From the NCBI GenBank assembly GCA_030647355.1, contig JAUSIS010000013.1, positions 1-48,352 on the forward strand: a stretch of 48,352 bases of DNA. Reading direction: 5' to 3'. Shown here piece after piece: positions 1-7,068 of this stretch (the first letter of the stretch is position 1; each line of letters starts with the position of its first letter). Made by a program: the position numbers and the translations under genes. The notes below the pieces were generated by a model, which was not told the origin of the DNA, searched no databases, and saw only the letters and a list, made by a program, of their open reading frames with translations. The stretch is from a bacterium (lineage in GTDB: Bacteria; Patescibacteriota; UBA1384; VFKW01).

Positions 1-14
1 GAGCGAAGTCGAAC
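1..14. repeat. Dispersed REP-like motif, copy 1
   Basis: The motif gagcgaagtcgaac is present here and, inverted with one change, at about 1003-1016, so the two copies bracket the 145-951 gene. Short motifs of this kind, together with the tcctgagcttgtcgaagga-type string at 1047-1065, are widely dispersed in environmental bacterial genomes. The remainder of 15-144 contains short GC-rich hairpin-prone sequence and no convincing gene. Confidence 0.45.
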
Positions 15-144
15 CAAGTCGAGGGGATAAAAACCCGCCCAGTTTACCCCTTCGTAGCCCACAGGGCGAAGTGGGGCCCGAATTCTTGAACCTTAACAAT
101 TTTTTAATTCGAGTTTATCGAGAATCCAGTTTTTCTTTGGCGGC

Positions 145-951
145 CTATGAATCTATATCACTAATAGCCCTCAAATTTACATCAACACCCTCATTGGGTA
201 ATTTACCAAGCGATTCAGAGCTATTTGGTTCTGGAATTGATCGGCTTTTGATGACTACATAAAGCCAGTTTTTCTTCGTTTGAAGTAGTGTAGGGTAGAT
301 TTGTTCGGCTGGTATAAAACCCTTTTCTTGAGCAAATTTACTCAATGCTACTCGATAATCTTTTTCCGAGTCGACAGATCCCGACAAATATAAAATTGCT
401 ACATCATTGGGATATAGTGTAGTTCTAAGTGTTTCAGAAGTACTCGGTATATTTTTACCGCGATCGGAGCTAATAACATTAGTCGCCTGAACCCTGGTTA
501 GGGTTACTTGATATTGACTATATGAAAGCTTGTAAATATTTTCCTTACCCTTTAGTTTAAAAACAATTTCTTTCTCACCGTTGTCCTTTAGCCAATTACT
601 AGCAAGCTTGACCTTGGTCTGAGATTCCAAAATAACGGCAGGGCATACCTCACCCGAACCTTTAGTAAAATTATATCCTAGTATTTCTACAAGTAATTCG
701 TTACCAGAAAATGTTTCTTTCGTTTGTAAATCCGATGCAGAATCACATCCTCCTCCAGTCACTGTCGATAAAACTAAAATTGGAATTTTTTCTCCATTTT
801 CAACTGAAGTCTCAAGATACAAACTTACTTTTTCTGGAGTAACTAATCCACTATCCCGAGCTGACTTATACCATACAAATAATAATATTCCTATTGTTAC
901 AACAACTAATATTAAAAGGCTAATCAATAACCATTTTCTATTCGTTCTCAA
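145..951 (-). CDS. Hypothetical membrane-anchored extracytoplasmic protein
   Basis: A 268-aa protein that I do not recognise. Residues 8-27 form one strongly hydrophobic segment preceded by a basic stretch (MRTNRK), so it is most likely a signal anchor with the rest outside the membrane. The ectodomain has two early cysteines in the motif GGGCDS, plus one in SGEVCPAV, which could form a disulfide. The start is TTG at 951, with a GAGGGGAG-type ribosome binding site just upstream; no ATG lies nearby in frame. It stands alone, bracketed by inverted copies of a REP-like motif at 1-14 and 1003-1016. The reading frame is long, with codon usage like the AT-rich core genes, so coding is likely. No function is inferred. 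Confidence 0.75.
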   Translation of the reverse strand: MRTNRKWLLISLLILVVVTIGILLFVWYKSARDSGLVTPEKVSLYLETSVENGEKIPILVLSTVTGGGCDSASDLQTKETFSGNELLVEILGYNFTKGSGEVCPAVILESQTKVKLASNWLKDNGEKEIVFKLKGKENIYKLSYSQYQVTLTRVQATNVISSDRGKNIPSTSETLRTTLYPNDVAILYLSGSVDSEKDYRVALSKFAQEKGFIPAEQIYPTLLQTKKNWLYVVIKSRSIPEPNSSESLGKLPNEGVDVNLRAISDIDS

Positions 952-1002
952 CTCCCCTCTAAAAAATTTTCTTTTACAAAATGTGGTTCGAGCCGATGGA
1001 TT

Positions 1003-1065
1003 CGACTTCGCTCACCACAGGTATTTTTTTCAGGTTCGGCGCCTGTCCTGAGCTTGTCGAAGGAG
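1003..1065. repeat. REP-like motifs between genes
   Basis: This gap holds an inverted copy of the 1-14 motif (ttcgacttcgctc) followed by tcctgagcttgtcgaagga, which is itself partly self-complementary to the first (cttcg/cgaag). They lie in the gap between the genes ending at 1098 and starting at 951. No gene is visible in this stretch. Confidence 0.45.
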
Positions 1066-1097
1066 CAGTTTTTCTAAGGTTCGCAATTTGGGCGGTA

Positions 1098-1319
1098 TTA
1101 TCGGACATTAAGCCCGAGTTTTCTCTCAACGATGCGCAAACGATAATCCAACTCTTCTATCTTATTTATTACCGCTCTATTAATATCAGCTAAATCATTA
1201 ACTTCGCGACTTATGGTTGTAATAATTTCATTTTTTACCAAATCGATTTTCTTATCCAATTTCTGTTCAGAAGCATCAACAATTTTTTTAATCTCTTTTA
1301 GGTCATTTTTATCCAACAT
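1098..1319 (-). CDS. Small coiled-coil protein
   Basis: A 73-aa charged protein with no recognised family. Heptad spacing of hydrophobic residues (leucine, isoleucine and valine alternating with lysine and glutamate) runs almost end to end, so it probably forms one long helix that oligomerises as a coiled coil. The ATG at 1319 follows an AAGGAGAATAT ribosome binding site, which supports a genuine small gene. There are no cysteines and no membrane segment. It is the last gene before the tRNA cluster. Confidence 0.7.
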   Translation of the reverse strand: MLDKNDLKEIKKIVDASEQKLDKKIDLVKNEIITTISREVNDLADINRAVINKIEELDYRLRIVERKLGLNVR

Positions 1320-1384
1320 ATATTCTCCTTATTTTCAACTTACTAGCTTTTTAAATTATTGTCAAATCTTTGACATTTCCTATG

Positions 1385-1469
1385 TGGCGGACCCGACAGG
1401 ACTCGAACCTGCCACCTTCCCGATAAACATCGGGACGCTCTACCAGATACAATCGGGACTAACGGTCCC
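1385..1469 (-). pseudogene. tRNA-like remnant interrupted by palindromes
   Basis: The 3' part reads like a tRNA: a T-arm with GGTTCGAGTCC, an acceptor 3' strand CGGGTCC, discriminator G and encoded CCA (1385-1387), plus a D-arm fragment GGTAGAGC. The 5' acceptor strand (GGACCG) does not pair fully, the 5' D-stem is missing, and the anticodon arm is replaced by TCCCG-ATGTTTAT-CGGGA with an eight-base loop. A related string GTCCCGATTGTATCTGG precedes it. I read this as a tRNA into which TCCCGAT/ATCGGGA palindromes have intruded. It is probably not functional, although an unusual tRNA cannot be excluded. Confidence 0.5.
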
Positions 1470-1482
1470 AAGTAAGAATTTT

Positions 1483-1559
1483 TGGTGGACCCTAGGAGAT
1501 TCGGACTCCTGACCTCCTCCGTGCAAGGGAGGCGCTCTAGCCAGCTGAGCTAAGGGCCC
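1483..1559 (-). tRNA. tRNA-Ala(TGC)
   Basis: Full cloverleaf on the minus strand. The acceptor GGGCCCT pairs with AGGGTCC (one G-U), the D-arm reads AGCTCAGCTGGCTAGAGC, and the anticodon stem-loop CCTCC-CTTGCAC-GGAGG gives anticodon TGC. The T-arm is AGGAGTCCGAATCTCCT. Discriminator A and CCA are genome-encoded at the low-coordinate end. Confidence 0.95.
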
Positions 1560-1570
1560 ACCGAAAATTC

Positions 1571-1840
1571 TTAACTACTAATTATCAATTTTATTGTCCC
1601 ATCTTCAATTATCTTTTCGATAATCTTCCTACTTTTCATCTTCTTTAATTTATGTTCAACCTTTCTTGTGTCAGAAAAACTATTATATTCTTGTTGAAAT
1701 ACCAACTCAATATTCTTACTGTATCTAGTTCCTGCTTTAATACCTTTCTTGTGTTCCTCTATGCGTCGATCAATATTTGTAGTCGATCCAATATAATATT
1801 GACCATTATCTAACTTTAAAATATAAATGTAAGATTGCAT
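1571..1840 (-). CDS. GIY-YIG domain endonuclease-like protein (UPF0213/URI type)
   Basis: An 89-aa single-domain protein of the small GIY-YIG nuclease family. The motifs are YIYILKLDNGQYYIGST near the N-terminus, the catalytic-type arginine in NIDRRIEEH and a C-terminal glutamate (KVEHKLK), with basic residues throughout. The start is taken as ATG at 1840, behind GGGGAATAT; the open frame extends ten codons further upstream but that part overlaps a palindrome. Family members are often stand-alone and may act on DNA; the substrate is unknown. It sits between tRNA-Ala and a strong palindrome, and is one of three GIY-YIG genes in this window. Confidence 0.85.
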   Translation of the reverse strand: MQSYIYILKLDNGQYYIGSTTNIDRRIEEHKKGIKAGTRYSKNIELVFQQEYNSFSDTRKVEHKLKKMKSRKIIEKIIEDGTIKLIISS

Positions 1841-1855
1841 ATATTCCCCAGATGA

Positions 1856-1916
1856 GTCCCGATGAAGCAAAGCTTATCGGGATCCCGCATTCCCGACACA
1901 ATGTCGGGAATGCGGG
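1856..1916. repeat. Tandem REP-like palindromes
   Basis: There are two adjacent hairpins. The first pairs TCCCGAT with ATCGGGA around an AAGCAAAGCTT-like loop. The second, 1884-1916, is a perfect 15-bp inverted repeat (cccgcattcccgaca) around a three-base loop. The first shares the TCCCGAT/ATCGGGA core with the palindromes inside the tRNA remnant at 1385-1469, so this looks like a dispersed family. It lies just upstream of the GIY-YIG start. Confidence 0.75.
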
Positions 1917-1930
1917 CCCATACAAGAAAT

Positions 1931-2134
1931 TTATTTTAAAACATATATAACAGTTCCCACAATCACAATCGTTCCAAGTAAAACCCAAAATGTATAACTC
2001 CCGCCTGCTCCTAAATACTTCTCTGCATAATAATTCTTTCCGACCATTCTCACCAGCTTCTCTCGATACTTAATCATGGCACTTCCAACAACAAACGCCG
2101 CAATAACCATTAATAACTTAACAACAAAACCCAT
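1931..2134 (-). CDS. Small two-helix membrane protein
   Basis: A 67-aa protein with a hydrophobic segment at about residues 4-21 and a second at about 48-65, separated by a basic, tyrosine-containing linker (KYREKLVRMVGKNYYAEKY). The ATG at 2134 is preceded by AGGAGGAAT, so the longer reading frame upstream is not needed. It overlaps the 3' end of the upstream gene by 25 bases, which suggests translational coupling. No family recognised. Confidence 0.75.
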   Translation of the reverse strand: MGFVVKLLMVIAAFVVGSAMIKYREKLVRMVGKNYYAEKYLGAGGSYTFWVLLGTIVIVGTVIYVLK

Positions 2135-2607
2135 ATTCCTCCTATCGTTATTAGCCACTGAAATGTCAGAATAGAAATCAACCCTATCCCAGTTGTCTCT
2201 TGCAGATGGTAATGACCAAATTGGTGAATCCGATGCCATCTTCGACCAATCCAAGTAGCTCGAAAACGATCTTTCCACCATGGTACTAAATCCAAAAAAT
2301 CTGTTAATACTCCACCTGCCGCTCCTGACAAGACTAATAATTTATTATCTGTCAGCACAAGAATAGTCCCAATAATCAATGCCGTAATTATTACATCAAT
2401 ATAAGCAAGAAAGAACAAATTCTCGGACCACTTTGAACTCTTCTCGTAGACATATTTGTTATCTTGATTTTTAACGATCACACCATCAATATGTGGTAAA
2501 TCATCAAGTAATTGATGACTCGCCAATGCCGCGAAAAACCCTAATATCGGATTACCGGTTGCTACAGCGACCGCCGATCCGGCCACAGCATGTTGTGATA
2601 AAAACAT
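2110..2607 (-). CDS. Membrane protein, possible YdjM/DUF457-like metal-dependent hydrolase
   Basis: A 165-aa protein with several hydrophobic stretches and conserved-looking polar residues: HAVAG at the N-terminus, SHQLLDDLPHID at about residues 29-40, GVLTDFLDLVPWW, and RIHQFGH. This His/Asp pattern next to membrane helices is reminiscent of the YdjM/DUF457 family of membrane-bound putative hydrolases; that assignment is an inference. The start at 2607 is chosen because everything further upstream in frame is translated tRNA sequence. Its ribosome binding site GAGGAA lies in the flank of the tRNA-Ile fragment at 2611-2668. It overlaps the next small membrane gene by 25 bases. Confidence 0.65.
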   Translation of the reverse strand: MFLSQHAVAGSAVAVATGNPILGFFAALASHQLLDDLPHIDGVIVKNQDNKYVYEKSSKWSENLFFLAYIDVIITALIIGTILVLTDNKLLVLSGAAGGVLTDFLDLVPWWKDRFRATWIGRRWHRIHQFGHYHLQETTGIGLISILTFQWLITIGGIWVLLLSY

Positions 2608-2610
2608 ATT

Positions 2611-2668
2611 TCCTCGGTGGGCGGCACAGTCCGCCAGCTGGCGGATCGAACCCGTGACCTCGTCATTA
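2611..2668 (-). pseudogene. Duplicated 3' half of tRNA-Ile interrupted by a 16-bp palindrome
   Basis: This stretch repeats the 3' flank, acceptor and T-arm of the intact tRNA-Ile 90 bases away (cctcggtgggcggcacag, then tcgaacc and gtgacctcgtcatta). Between the two matching blocks, at 2630-2645, lies the perfect palindrome tccgccagctggcgga in place of the intact gene's gac. The anticodon arm and 5' half are missing. It is a partial duplication that took up a palindromic element. Confidence 0.75.
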
Positions 2669-2706
2669 GACGCTTCGCCCAAGCTTGCTAATAATTTGTC
2701 CCTCGG

Positions 2707-2780
2707 TGGGCGGCACAGGACTCGAACCTGTGACCTCGTCATTATCAGTGACGCGCTCTAACCAGCTGAGCTAGCCGCCC
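2707..2780 (-). tRNA. tRNA-Ile(GAT)
   Basis: The acceptor GGGCGGC pairs fully with GCCGCCC. The D-arm is AGCTCAGCTGGTTAGAGC, the anticodon arm CGTCA-CTGATAA-TGACG gives anticodon GAT, and the T-arm is CACAGGTTCGAGTCCTGTG. Discriminator A is followed by CCG, so CCA is not encoded and must be added. A tRNA-Ile(GAT) often sits in the 16S-23S spacer, but here it is some 8 kb from the 16S gene. Confidence 0.95.
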
Positions 2781-2852
2781 ATACATCAATCAGATTTCTA
2801 TACACAAAAACCTTTAATAACAGATAAATTATAGTCGAAATCTCCCCTCAGG

Positions 2853-5348
2853 TCAAGAACCAGTACCACCAGAAGATAAATCTGCCAAAGTTAGGTTTAT
2901 CACCGCGCCTCTTTCCGTACCCTCGACCAGCATTTTCTTCGCCAGAAAATTCTCCAGCTTTTCTTGAATGACCCTCCGCATCGGTCTGGCGCCAAAAACA
3001 GGATCATAACCAAGTTTAACTAAATAATCCAAAGCATCAGGAGCCACCTGGATTGTTATGCCTTTGTCCTCTAGCTGCTTATTTAACCCGTCTATCATCA
3101 GCTGAGCCACTCTTGCAATCTCATCCTGCATAAGAGGTCTAAAGACGATTATCCCGCCAAAACGATTCAAAAACTCCGGTCTGTATATCCCCTGTTCCTG
3201 CAGATAATTAAGCAAATTAGTCTTCAACTCTTCAACATTACTCTGACCAGACGCCAGATATTCTCTCACCACCTCGGAACCAGCATTGGATGTAGCGATA
3301 ATAATAGTATTGGTAAAATCAATCGTCTTGCCATTTCCACCAGTCAGACGTCCATCATCAAACACCTGGAGAAACAGAGTAAGTAAATTAGGATGTGCCT
3401 TCTCAAGCTCGTCCAATAAAAGCAAACTAAACGGATTATCATGGACCGCTGAAGTCATCAACCCCGGCTGTCCTTCTGCTCCGGGACCAGCCGGTGAACC
3501 GATTAAATTATAAATAGATGCTGCATCCTGATATTCCGACATATCAAACCTAATCATCTTCTCTTCGTCACCAAAATATGCTTCCGCCAGAGCTTTTGCC
3601 ATCTCGGTTTTACCGACACCGGTCGGCCCGACAAATAAAAATGTCCCAATCGGCCGATGTTTGTCTGAAAGCCCCGATCTCGACCGTCTCATAGCATTTG
3701 CTACCGCCTCCACCGCCTCGTTTTGCCCGACAATTCTGTTATGAAGAATATTTTCCAAATTCAAAAGTCGATCTTTCTCACTGGACTGGACCGCTCCCAG
3801 CGGTACATGCGTTCTCGCGCTCACCGTATCCTCAACATCTTTATTAGTCACTATCCGATTCTTGGTCGCCGACACCTTTACAGCCACCTCGCTAGCCAAA
3901 TCAAGCGCCTTTTGAGGAAACGGCTTATCATGTATGTACCTTTCAGATAATTTTACAATTTCGTGCAATGCCTGATAGATAAAAATGACCCCATACCTAC
4001 CCTCCAAAAGAGGTACAGATTCCTCCAACATTTTCAAAGCTTCCTCGGCACTCGGCTCGGGAACATCTATTTTCTCAAATAATTCAATAATTCCCGTAGC
4101 TGTTTCTATATCTTTGTGATAACGCTCAATTGTCGTCGAGCCGATAACCTGCAAAGCCGAACCCTGTAAATATGGTAAAATAATCTCTGCCGCATTAACA
4201 CTGCCAACACTCTGCTCCGAACTAACCATTGCGTGAAAGTCATCAAAAAACAGAATCATATTTCCCGCTCTCGCTGCCTCATTCAATAGCATCTGGACTC
4301 GTCCCACTATATCCCCTTGAGTTTGACTGCCTGCCAAAAGCGCCCCTACATTAATTTGCATAATTTGCTTGTACCGAAGTGCCGGATGTACTGCTCCTCC
4401 ACTGATTTTCTGCGCCAACGCCATTATCATCGTCTTCTTTCCTACCCCATAATCCCCCACTAGAAGCACATTATTCTTTTCCGATTTTGCCAGCAATCTT
4501 TCCATCTCCTCTACATACGAACTGCGACTAAAAAGCTCGACATGCACCCCTGAATAGCCCGCCGTTTTCGTTAAATTTAATCCATACTGCTGAAGCATTT
4601 GAGTATATCCATACGCCCAATCCTGTCCGACTCCCCCGATAACCGGTTCTTCCCAAAATGGTACCTTAACCCTTTCTTTTCTCACCCTCTTATGCCAAAG
4701 GGCTACATCTATCACTGCTTTTTCGTCAATGTCCGCCATCTTGATAAGTGACTTAAAAAATTCATCCGTTTTTACTAAGCCCACTATCAAATCCTCCACC
4801 TCAAGATACGTACCTCCGGAGCTAGAAGCAAACTCCGCCGAACTTGCCAGAAGTCTTTCCATAGCACTGCTATCAAGCCGAATGTTATTTTTAACACTTT
4901 CCAGATTATTTGCATTAATGAAAATCCCCATTCTTATAAAAAGCTCACGAGATTCATTATCTTCTAGAAATCCGTACATCAGCCAAAAAGGAGACATAAC
5001 TGAATTATTCTTTTTGGCATAGCCCTCGCCTACAATAACAACTGAAATCGCCGATGTATTTGCTGCCAGCGCCAGATTAAGATTTTGGTCATTCAAGCAA
5101 TCGCCTAACAACTTGCTCGGCTTTCCATTAATAAAAGCTAATCGAAAATACACCAGAGGAGGAATTACCAGCATTAACAAAGTACCAACCAATGCCATAC
5201 TATTATTTTTTAAAATAATAGCCAATGCAAGAACCAATAATAACAAAAAGATCGCCAGAGGCAAAAAAATCTTTGCTGTCTTAAAAATATTACTCTTTTG
5301 GTACCTTACGCTTGTGGCAATATCAGTTTTATCTATCTCAAAAACCAT
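2853..5348 (-). CDS. Membrane-anchored Clp/Hsp100 AAA+ ATPase (ClpC/ClpA-like)
   Basis: An 831-aa protein with two AAA+ modules. Two N-terminal membrane helices (about 26-46 and 51-71) tether it. A region with helical repeats like a Clp N-domain follows (about 150-220), then Walker A GDYGVGKKT (298-306) with Walker B ILFFDD (365-370), and the second module with GPTGVGKT (574-581), Walker B LLLLDELEK (642-650), sensor TSNAG and the C-terminal small domain with GARPMRR. Such ATPases unfold substrates for a protease or disaggregate proteins. I see no ClpB-type long middle domain and no IGF/IGL-type ClpP-docking loop between Walker B and the C-terminal domain, so partnership with the ClpP at 14487 is uncertain. 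The start ATG lies behind GGGGGACAA. It overlaps the upstream membrane-protein gene by 11 bases. Confidence 0.9.
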   Translation of the reverse strand: MVFEIDKTDIATSVRYQKSNIFKTAKIFLPLAIFLLLLVLALAIILKNNSMALVGTLLMLVIPPLVYFRLAFINGKPSKLLGDCLNDQNLNLALAANTSAISVVIVGEGYAKKNNSVMSPFWLMYGFLEDNESRELFIRMGIFINANNLESVKNNIRLDSSAMERLLASSAEFASSSGGTYLEVEDLIVGLVKTDEFFKSLIKMADIDEKAVIDVALWHKRVRKERVKVPFWEEPVIGGVGQDWAYGYTQMLQQYGLNLTKTAGYSGVHVELFSRSSYVEEMERLLAKSEKNNVLLVGDYGVGKKTMIMALAQKISGGAVHPALRYKQIMQINVGALLAGSQTQGDIVGRVQMLLNEAARAGNMILFFDDFHAMVSSEQSVGSVNAAEIILPYLQGSALQVIGSTTIERYHKDIETATGIIELFEKIDVPEPSAEEALKMLEESVPLLEGRYGVIFIYQALHEIVKLSERYIHDKPFPQKALDLASEVAVKVSATKNRIVTNKDVEDTVSARTHVPLGAVQSSEKDRLLNLENILHNRIVGQNEAVEAVANAMRRSRSGLSDKHRPIGTFLFVGPTGVGKTEMAKALAEAYFGDEEKMIRFDMSEYQDAASIYNLIGSPAGPGAEGQPGLMTSAVHDNPFSLLLLDELEKAHPNLLTLFLQVFDDGRLTGGNGKTIDFTNTIIIATSNAGSEVVREYLASGQSNVEELKTNLLNYLQEQGIYRPEFLNRFGGIIVFRPLMQDEIARVAQLMIDGLNKQLEDKGITIQVAPDALDYLVKLGYDPVFGARPMRRVIQEKLENFLAKKMLVEGTERGAVINLTLADLSSGGTGS

Positions 5349-5724
5349 TTGTCCCCCAGATAACCATCAAAACTATAAGCAAAGGAAACGCTAAATCTAT
5401 TACAATTAATGTAATACCAAAGATAAAAATAAATCCCACCATAAAAAATCCGATAATAATAGTAAACGATCGGATAATAAAAGCAACAAACCGAGTGGCT
5501 AGATTTCCCACCCAGACATGAAATTTATCACCCAATGACAAATTATCAGTCGGTACTTCATCTCTTTTCCAGGGAGAAAATAATGTCCTAAATAATTCTG
5601 GAACGGAAAAACTATGGTAAATCCTTTTACACTCCCCCATAGTTATCATCCAAAGATAAGTTGGTAGTGACACAAACCAAAATAATACAGGGTTTCTAGA
5701 AAATCGAAATGTCGCCGAGTTCAT
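5338..5724 (-). CDS. Hypothetical membrane protein co-transcribed with the Clp ATPase
   Basis: A 128-aa protein with a hydrophobic stretch near residues 12-28 and a long hydrophobic C-terminal half (about 78-125) that could form two helices; an amphipathic central part contains FRTLFSPWKRDEVP. The ATG at 5724 follows GGAGGAGGGGT. The 3' end overlaps the start of the Clp ATPase gene by 11 bases, indicating translational coupling and probably a joint membrane complex; the function itself is unknown. The 19-bp repeat of the GIY-YIG cassette starts nine bases upstream of its start codon, within the leader. Confidence 0.75.
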   Translation of the reverse strand: MNSATFRFSRNPVLFWFVSLPTYLWMITMGECKRIYHSFSVPELFRTLFSPWKRDEVPTDNLSLGDKFHVWVGNLATRFVAFIIRSFTIIIGFFMVGFIFIFGITLIVIDLAFPLLIVLMVIWGTNGF

Positions 5725-5732
5725 ACCCCTCC

Positions 5733-6013
5733 TCCCTCACCCTTAAATTAAGCCAATCCTCTTTTTGAGCATCGCATAAGACTTAGCAAATCTTTTTAAC
5801 TGTAACTCCCTACGTTTAGCCAGGGTGAGGGTTAAATATGCTTCGTAGTATATTAATTTCCACGGACAGTAAAGCTTGGTAAACTGACTTTCCCCACTGT
5901 TATGTTCTTTCAATCGTTGCTTCAAATCTTTAGTCTGGCCTATATACAGCTTACCATTCTTTTCACTTTGTAGTAAATAAAGATAGAACATAATTTAATT
6001 TAAGGGTGAGGGA
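5733..6013. mobile_element. GIY-YIG cassette with 19-bp terminal inverted repeats
   Basis: tccctcacccttaaattaa at 5733-5751 is a perfect inverted copy of the sequence at 5995-6013. The repeats enclose a single GIY-YIG gene of 82 codons, whose stop codon lies inside the left repeat and whose start is three bases from the right repeat. This arrangement resembles a minimal mobile unit or a MITE-like derivative with an internal nuclease gene. No target-site duplication is obvious. A transcript hairpin at this distance is possible but would be unusual for a terminator. Confidence 0.55.
5743..5991 (-). CDS. GIY-YIG endonuclease-like protein
   Basis: An 82-aa single GIY-YIG domain: YLYLLQSEKNGKLYIGQT, the arginine motif LKQRLKEHNSGES, KLIYYEAYLTLTLAKRREL with the conserved glutamate, and a basic C-terminus. 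This is the compact UvrC-N/URI type found as stand-alone genes in many bacteria, where a DNA-cleaving role is assumed but rarely shown. ATG at 5991 lacks a clear ribosome binding site. It is the only gene in the inverted-repeat-bounded unit 5733-6013, inserted just upstream of the Clp ATPase operon. Confidence 0.85.
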   Translation of the reverse strand: MFYLYLLQSEKNGKLYIGQTKDLKQRLKEHNSGESQFTKLYCPWKLIYYEAYLTLTLAKRRELQLKRFAKSYAMLKKRIGLI

Positions 6014-6061
6014 TCCGCTCTTCTTAATATTAAATATAACACATACGCGTGGAAAGAAAAG

Positions 6062-6086
6062 ACAAAAGAAGGCGCCGAAACGCCTT
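6062..6086 (-). terminator. Intrinsic terminator of the 124-aa gene
   Basis: In the minus direction AAGGCG-TTTCGG-CGCCTT is followed by CTTTTGT. It lies four bases beyond the stop codon at 6090. Confidence 0.8.
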
Positions 6087-6089
6087 GTA

Positions 6090-6464
6090 TTAATAGGGAT
6101 AGAAAAAGTCCGGCTGGGTAAAATGGTATTTATCCTTGCAAGTAGCAAGAAACTCATCATGCCCCGCCCAATCTTGCGGGATTAGTATAGTTGCGATTGC
6201 TTGCCGCCTGCGTGTTACTACCTGCCCGTTAGCCAGAAGCCCCCACCCTTCCGCATGTAGGTATATAACTGTAAGACCCTCTGATACCATACAAATATAC
6301 CTGGTTGCCAAGTAGAGAACGCCGTTCACTTCAAGCGGTTGCCGGCATTTCTCTAACACTGTGAAGTGTGAGAGAATCTCATCGCTATAGCATCGAGCAA
6401 GTTTTACGCCGGTCAAGCCATAGAAATCCTTCGTCAAGATAGTCTTGCCTTCGATTTCCTGCAA
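6090..6464 (-). CDS. Hypothetical protein (GC-rich cassette 1)
   Basis: A 124-aa soluble-looking protein of unknown function, with no clear membrane segment and scattered cysteines. The open frame extends to 6527, but a consensus promoter (-10 at 6499-6504) lies inside that extension, so the real start must be downstream. I choose TTG at 6464 behind GAAGAGGTGAGAGGA, in the same style as the neighbouring genes. Base composition is clearly richer in G+C than the AT-rich operons of this genome. It forms a complete single-gene unit: promoter 6499-6527, gene, terminator 6062-6086. No homology is recognised. Confidence 0.7.
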   Translation of the reverse strand: MQEIEGKTILTKDFYGLTGVKLARCYSDEILSHFTVLEKCRQPLEVNGVLYLATRYICMVSEGLTVIYLHAEGWGLLANGQVVTRRRQAIATILIPQDWAGHDEFLATCKDKYHFTQPDFFYPY

Positions 6465-6498
6465 TCCTCTCACCTCTTCCGTATTTAATCTGTTGCAT

Positions 6499-6527
6499 AA
6501 TATAACAAAAATCGGACCGATTTTCAA
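6499..6527 (-). promoter_or_regulatory. Promoter of the 124-aa gene
   Basis: The -35 TTGAAA (6522-6527) and -10 TATATT (6499-6504) are separated by 17 bases. The predicted start near 6492 leaves a leader of about 28 bases before TTG at 6464. Confidence 0.75.
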
Positions 6528-6557
6528 CCCTCTAGCTTATTTTACTTATCAAATATG

Positions 6558-6581
6558 AAAAAAGGGTGCGTTGCGGCACCC
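6558..6581 (-). terminator. Intrinsic terminator of the 143-aa membrane gene
   Basis: In the minus direction GGGTGC-CGCAAC-GCACCC is followed by TTTTTTC, 26 bases beyond the stop at 6607. Confidence 0.85.
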
Positions 6582-6606
6582 AGAACCTAATAACACATCG
6601 CCTACC

Positions 6607-7038
6607 TCACCTCGCCAGTATCGGACGAGCAATGGCCACAACCGCTATAGCGATCAAACACCAATTCAGTCGTCCGACCGCGCCCTCGAACCCTGAATAT
6701 GCCTCGTCATACGATCGGTTATTCATGGCCTTCTGGCCGCGAACAACCCCGGGAATTGCCATAATAGCTAAGGCACTGGCAGTTACGACCGCCAGCTCGA
6801 ACAGGTTAGCCCGCAACCCCCAAGCAAACGACCAGTAAGCAATCGCCGCCGTCACAACCATGAATAGGCAGATGCCAATCCAACTTATGGCCAACAGCAT
6901 ACATTCGCATGCCCTAAGATACCACCTCATTTCCCAGTTCATCTTGGCATGCCAGGAGAACCATCTCCCCATTACTAGGCCCAACGGACACGCCACACAA
7001 ACAGCAATCCAATATACAACAATCAAAGCAACCGGCAT
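6607..7038 (-). CDS. Hypothetical multi-pass membrane protein (GC-rich cassette 2)
   Basis: A 143-aa protein with about four hydrophobic segments (near residues 3-25, 46-70, 75-98 and 122-140) and a basic, tryptophan-rich loop after the first. The start is ATG at 7038: an extended ribosome binding site AAGTGGGTGATC lies six bases upstream, and the GTG three codons earlier would fall inside it. The gene has its own promoter (7069-7097) and terminator (6558-6581), and its G+C content is visibly higher than the core operons. No family recognised; a small channel, transporter or anchor is possible but not supported further. Confidence 0.75.
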   Translation of the reverse strand: MPVALIVVYWIAVCVACPLGLVMGRWFSWHAKMNWEMRWYLRACECMLLAISWIGICLFMVVTAAIAYWSFAWGLRANLFELAVVTASALAIMAIPGVVRGQKAMNNRSYDEAYSGFEGAVGRLNWCLIAIAVVAIARPILAR

Positions 7039-7068
7039 TGCGATCACCCACTTTCCAGAATTTAGTTA

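Noticed and set aside
2608-2742. N-terminal extension of the 165-aa membrane protein
   Set aside because: It is translated from tRNA-Ile and its duplicated fragment.
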